Shown: positions 5,248-7,609 of the stretch, one piece after another | Layout: each line of letters begins with the position of its first letter | Numbering within the stretch: position 1 is the stretch's first letter | Assembly (NCBI GenBank): GCA_028705545.1 | Contig: JAQWDG010000078.1 | Coordinates: 1 to 7,609, forward strand | DNA from: Methanoregula sp. | GTDB taxonomy: Archaea > Halobacteriota > Methanomicrobia > Methanomicrobiales > Methanospirillaceae | Reading direction: 5' to 3' | DNA: 7,609 nucleotides | Notes under the pieces: model-generated | The model's database searches: none | Told to the model about the DNA's origin: nothing | The model's input: the letters and a program-made list of their open reading frames with translations, nothing else | Made by a program: the position numbers and the translations under genes

Positions 5248-7125
5248 CTACGTTACGGTGAAGAACGCGGTTGCGATCGGTTTTTCCACATCAAATTCGC
5301 CATCTTTCATGACACCGGCAAGGGCTACCCATTTTCCTGCGGGCATCTGGTTCATGTCAGCTGCAAACGAAACCCGGTTTGTTGTGCCGCTGCCCTTCGT
5401 GACCATGTTGCTTCCCGCAAGACCTGTGGCAGTCATATTGATCCCGGTCACGGCAGTTCCCGTATCCGGCATGACCTGCCAGAGCAGGGTGGTGCCGACA
5501 GGCAAACTGGTTGTCCCGGTAATGAGGAACTGGTCTCCCACAGCCCGGTCGCCGATCGAATTCAGGATAATGAGATCGCTCTCCGTGGGGGTAACCTGTA
5601 CCGGTGTATCCGTTCCCAGGAAGGATCCACCCAGAACAAAGGTTGTCACTCCATGAACCGATCCCGCCATGTAGTTCCCTTTTGCCGGATCGCCGGTCAT
5701 TTCGGTAACGTTAACGGTCAGGGTGCCCGGGTGAAAAGCGGAGGTATCCACCGGTATAGAGTAGCGGTTCACTCCCCCGGTACCTGCATTCACGACTGCA
5801 TTGCTGGCGAAATTTCCTGCCGTGACCACCACGCTTGTGCCGGCAGCCAGGTTGGTCGAACCGCTGACCACGAGGAGATCGCCGGTTGTCTTTTCAGAGA
5901 TCGGATCGATCCGGATGTATCCGGTACTGCTGGTGCCGGAAAGGATGTAGAATATCGCCGAGCCGGTCCACCCGCTGTCACCGGACCCGGTGCCGGAGCC
6001 TTTGGATGAGACAACGATGATGTGTTCCGCCGGGGAAAGTGTTTGGGTGTCAAGTGTCACCGAGAAGCGGTTGCCATTCTCGTTTCCTTTAATGACGGTA
6101 ATTTCCGTGGATTTTTCCGGGTTCTGGTAATCACGGAGGAATGTTTCCGTATCGGTGGATGCAGGAACAACCTTCACGCTGAGAGCTGTCCCGACCGGGA
6201 GACTGGTCGAACCGGTCACGGTTAGAGTTGTCCCTTGGATCGTGTCGGATATGGGATCGATCACGATGCCGTTTACCGCAGATGTACCGGCAGTGCCGGA
6301 AAGAATGTTGAAGATCGCTGATCCGGTCCATCCGCTGTCACCGGACCCGGTGCCGGAGCCTTTGGATGAGACAACGATGATGTGTTCCGCCGGGGAAAGT
6401 GTTTGGGTGTCAAGTGTCACCGAGAAGCGGTTGTCGGTCCCGTCTCCTTTAATAACGGTAATTTCTGTGGATTTTTCCGGGTTCTGGTAGTCGCGGAGGA
6501 ACGTTTCCGTATCGGTGGATGCGGGAACAACCTTCACGCTGAGATCCGTCCCGACCGGGAGGCTGGTCCTGCCGGTCACGGTAAGGGAAGTTCCCTGGGT
6601 CGTGTCGGGAATCTGATCGATCATGATGCCGTTTACCGCAGATGCACCTGCTGCCGCTGACGAGGCGGTGGTTTTACCTGCTGCTGCATGGAGGGTAAAC
6701 GTAGTGGAACTGAACGTGTCGCCCGTGGCAAAATTCCCCTTCTTTATATCCCCGGTGAGGACTGATGCGTTCACGAGATATTCCATCGGAACGAATACGG
6801 AGGTGTTGACCTCCATCGACCAGGTGTTGATCCCGCCAAAGCCGGACGTGACATCAGCGGTACCGATGGCGCCGCTGAACTCACCGGTATCGCTGGCATG
6901 TTCCTCGAAGGACTTCGGATAGATCTCTACCATGAGTTCTGTCCCGACAGGAAGGTTCGTTGTACCGGTAACGGCAAATACGTCGCCTGTATTCTTATCG
7001 CTCACCGGGTCAACGGAAATAAACTGCGTGAATACTGAGTATCCGCTGACCATGCCAACGCATATGACGATGGCAATAACGCCGACAGCAACAACGCTGC
7101 CGAGTGCAAGGGTCTGGTGTTTCAT
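5248..7125 (-). CDS. membrane-anchored surface protein with five Ig-like (DUF3821-type) domains, 625 aa
   Basis: Residues 5-28 form a single hydrophobic anchor and the rest should lie outside the cell. Five domains follow at about 36-146, 163-277, 283-397, 403-498 and 518-625. An Ala/Ser/Thr linker separates the first two. Each carries the shared core, for example TGTTNLPVGTE, TGRTSLPVGTD, TGSTSLPVGTA, SGSTNLAAGTS and TGTTSLPVGTT, then N-x-W/F/Y-S or N-R-V-S, and a closing F-strand. Domains two and three are almost identical. They lack the P-G-x-Y turn (SPAEH instead) and carry a Gly/Ser-rich insert (SKGSGTGSGDSGW). Domain five most resembles the neighbouring single-domain lipoprotein. ATG at 7123-7125 follows GAGGT by 4 bases. 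There is no C-terminal membrane segment or sorting tail, and no enzyme motif. An adhesin, stalk or S-layer-associated role is inferred from architecture alone. Confidence 0.87.
   Translation of the reverse strand: MKHQTLALGSVVAVGVIAIVICVGMVSGYSVFTQFISVDPVSDKNTGDVFAVTGTTNLPVGTELMVEIYPKSFEEHASDTGEFSGAIGTADVTSGFGGINTWSMEVNTSVFVPMEYLVNASVLTGDIKKGNFATGDTFSSTTFTLHAAAGKTTASSAAAGASAVNGIMIDQIPDTTQGTSLTVTGRTSLPVGTDLSVKVVPASTDTETFLRDYQNPEKSTEITVIKGDGTDNRFSVTLDTQTLSPAEHIIVVSSKGSGTGSGDSGWTGSAIFNILSGTAGTSAVNGIVIDPISDTIQGTTLTVTGSTSLPVGTALSVKVVPASTDTETFLRDYQNPEKSTEITVIKGNENGNRFSVTLDTQTLSPAEHIIVVSSKGSGTGSGDSGWTGSAIFYILSGTSSTGYIRIDPISEKTTGDLLVVSGSTNLAAGTSVVVTAGNFASNAVVNAGTGGVNRYSIPVDTSAFHPGTLTVNVTEMTGDPAKGNYMAGSVHGVTTFVLGGSFLGTDTPVQVTPTESDLIILNSIGDRAVGDQFLITGTTSLPVGTTLLWQVMPDTGTAVTGINMTATGLAGSNMVTKGSGTTNRVSFAADMNQMPAGKWVALAGVMKDGEFDVEKPIATAFFTVT
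5920..6639 (-). repeat. tandem duplication of a 360-bp unit inside the five-domain gene
   Basis: Two abutting units of exactly 360 bp, 6280-6639 (residues 163-282) and 5920-6279 (residues 283-402), encode domains two and three. Bases 5972-6073 and 6332-6433 are identical over all 102 positions. Differences elsewhere are mainly third-position changes, and they rise toward the unit ends. The pattern indicates a recent duplication or later gene conversion. Confidence 0.93.
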
Positions 7126-7134
7126 AAGACCTCA

Positions 7135-7152
7135 TGCACAATTTATTGTGCA
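7135..7152. promoter_or_regulatory. perfect 18-bp inverted repeat before the five-domain gene
   Basis: TGCACAAT, a 2-base spacer and ATTGTGCA form a perfect dyad. It ends 9 bases before the start codon and abuts the ribosome site (GAGGT). It could be a repressor operator between promoter and start, or a leader hairpin controlling translation. A related GCACAA occurs before the two-domain gene and the ATA-start gene. Confidence 0.5.
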
Positions 7153-7180
7153 TTGTGTATAAACTTTTTGGCATTTTGCA

Positions 7181-7191
7181 AAAATATATTT
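7181..7191 (-). promoter_or_regulatory. candidate TATA box of the five-domain gene
   Basis: The minus strand reads AAATATATTTT, a good archaeal TATA-like core. Transcription would start near 7161, placing the inverted repeat in the early leader. A second AT-rich site, AGTTTATACAC at about 7155-7165, is an alternative that would put the repeat between TATA and the transcription start. Confidence 0.45.
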
Positions 7192-7292
7192 GCGTTTTAT
7201 GCAGCAGAGCGCCTTTCTGGTACCTCCATCATTCACAAAAACGGGATGTCCGGCTCCTGCGGTCGCCCGGTACCTGATGCTGAATCCATAAT

Positions 7293-7609
7293 CTAAAAAA
7301 ACCGGTCCCGGAAAAATCCCTGGCTCTGGTAAAGTGCAGCGATGGGGTTATGGCCGAGGGCCCGGTCTTTTACGATGAGCGGCGTTGTCTCTGCCCTGCT
7401 GTATCGGAGGAACAGGATATCGTGCCCTACGCAGAGCCCGACCATGATGTTTAAGTCTGTCTCTTCCCGGTTGAGGATCTCGGCCTGAAGGATCGGGTTG
7501 CAGAAGATCTCCCCGGGCATCTCCAGTTCCCGTGGGTTTACTTCCCCGCAGAGACAGGAGAGGGAGACAACTTCAAACCCGCTGTGTTCAAGGATGTCTG
7601 AGAGCAGCT
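7293..7609 (-). CDS. DUF1847 family protein, C-terminal part, cut by the right edge
   Basis: The frame is open from the right edge to TAG at 7293-7295, giving 104 residues. The ATG at 7518-7520 is internal, because coding similarity continues upstream of it (LLSDILEHSGFEVVSLSC). The order of motifs fits DUF1847: SCLCG, then FCNPILQAEILN, TDLNIMVGLCVGHDILFL, and VKDRALGHNPIAALYQS. The family is found in methanogens and other anaerobes. It is Cys-rich and thought to bind metal; full-length members have more Cys near the N-terminus, which lies outside the window. The function is unknown. The gene is separated from the surface array by 167 bp containing a separate promoter, so a functional link is not implied. 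Confidence 0.88.
   Translation of the reverse strand, partial: LLSDILEHSGFEVVSLSCLCGEVNPRELEMPGEIFCNPILQAEILNREETDLNIMVGLCVGHDILFLRYSRAETTPLIVKDRALGHNPIAALYQSQGFFRDRFF

Noticed and set aside
5071..6009. 312-residue plus-strand frame opposite the five-domain gene
   Set aside because: Its Cys/His/Arg-rich translation is the antisense of a clear domain repeat protein. The same holds for 3505-4074, 1524-2042 and other plus-strand frames.
5920..6639. CRISPR-like or insertion-sequence repeat
   Set aside because: The repeat is in-frame, coding and tandem, with no spacers, transposase or terminal inverted repeats. No CRISPR array, tRNA, rRNA or mobile-element gene is visible anywhere in the window.
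6022..6660. Two plus-strand frames both beginning MFRRGKCLGVKCHREAV, looking like duplicated small proteins
   Set aside because: They are the antisense of the 360-bp coding duplication, not independent genes.

Overview
The window looks like a euryarchaeal chromosome segment, most likely a methanogen of the Methanomicrobiales (Methanoregula-like). The grounds are a DUF1847 protein at the right edge, a DUF2178/XRE regulator pair, several DUF3821-type Ig-like surface proteins, archaeal TATA-like promoters, T-tract terminators and moderate GC content. The taxonomic call is inference from gene families, not from a marker gene.

Layout: seven complete genes and one partial gene lie on the minus strand, read from right to left. 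They are: a DUF1847 protein cut by the right edge (7293-7609); a 625-residue membrane-anchored protein with five Ig-like domains (5248-7125); a single-domain lipoprotein whose only plausible start is ATA (4491-5051); an unrelated lipoprotein of 287 residues (3460-4323); two further anchored Ig-like proteins with two and three domains (2521-3381, 1193-2434); a four-helix DUF2178 membrane protein (618-1196); and a 74-residue XRE regulator (381-605). At the left edge a short plus-strand reading frame is probably the tail of a convergent gene (1-146), followed by a hairpin/T-tract terminator.

The core is a paralogous cell-surface array. Four adjacent genes carry eleven copies of one beta-rich domain of about 95-125 residues. 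Its hallmarks are I-D/N-P near the start, G-D then a T/S-G-T/S-T-N/S-L-P-x-G-T motif, a middle N-x-W/F-S, a P-G/A-x-Y turn and a final F-strand. All have a short N-terminal anchor or lipobox, so the domains should face outside. The array has grown by duplication: two 360-bp units in the largest gene share a 102-bp block with no difference at all.

The last surface gene overlaps the DUF2178 gene by ATGA, and the regulator follows 12 bp later. Surface protein, membrane protein and repressor-like protein therefore appear to be one operon. Three of the four array genes also share a GCACAA element 20-28 bases before their starts, and the fourth has GCACA. In front of the largest gene the element is part of a perfect 18-bp inverted repeat, a candidate operator or leader hairpin.
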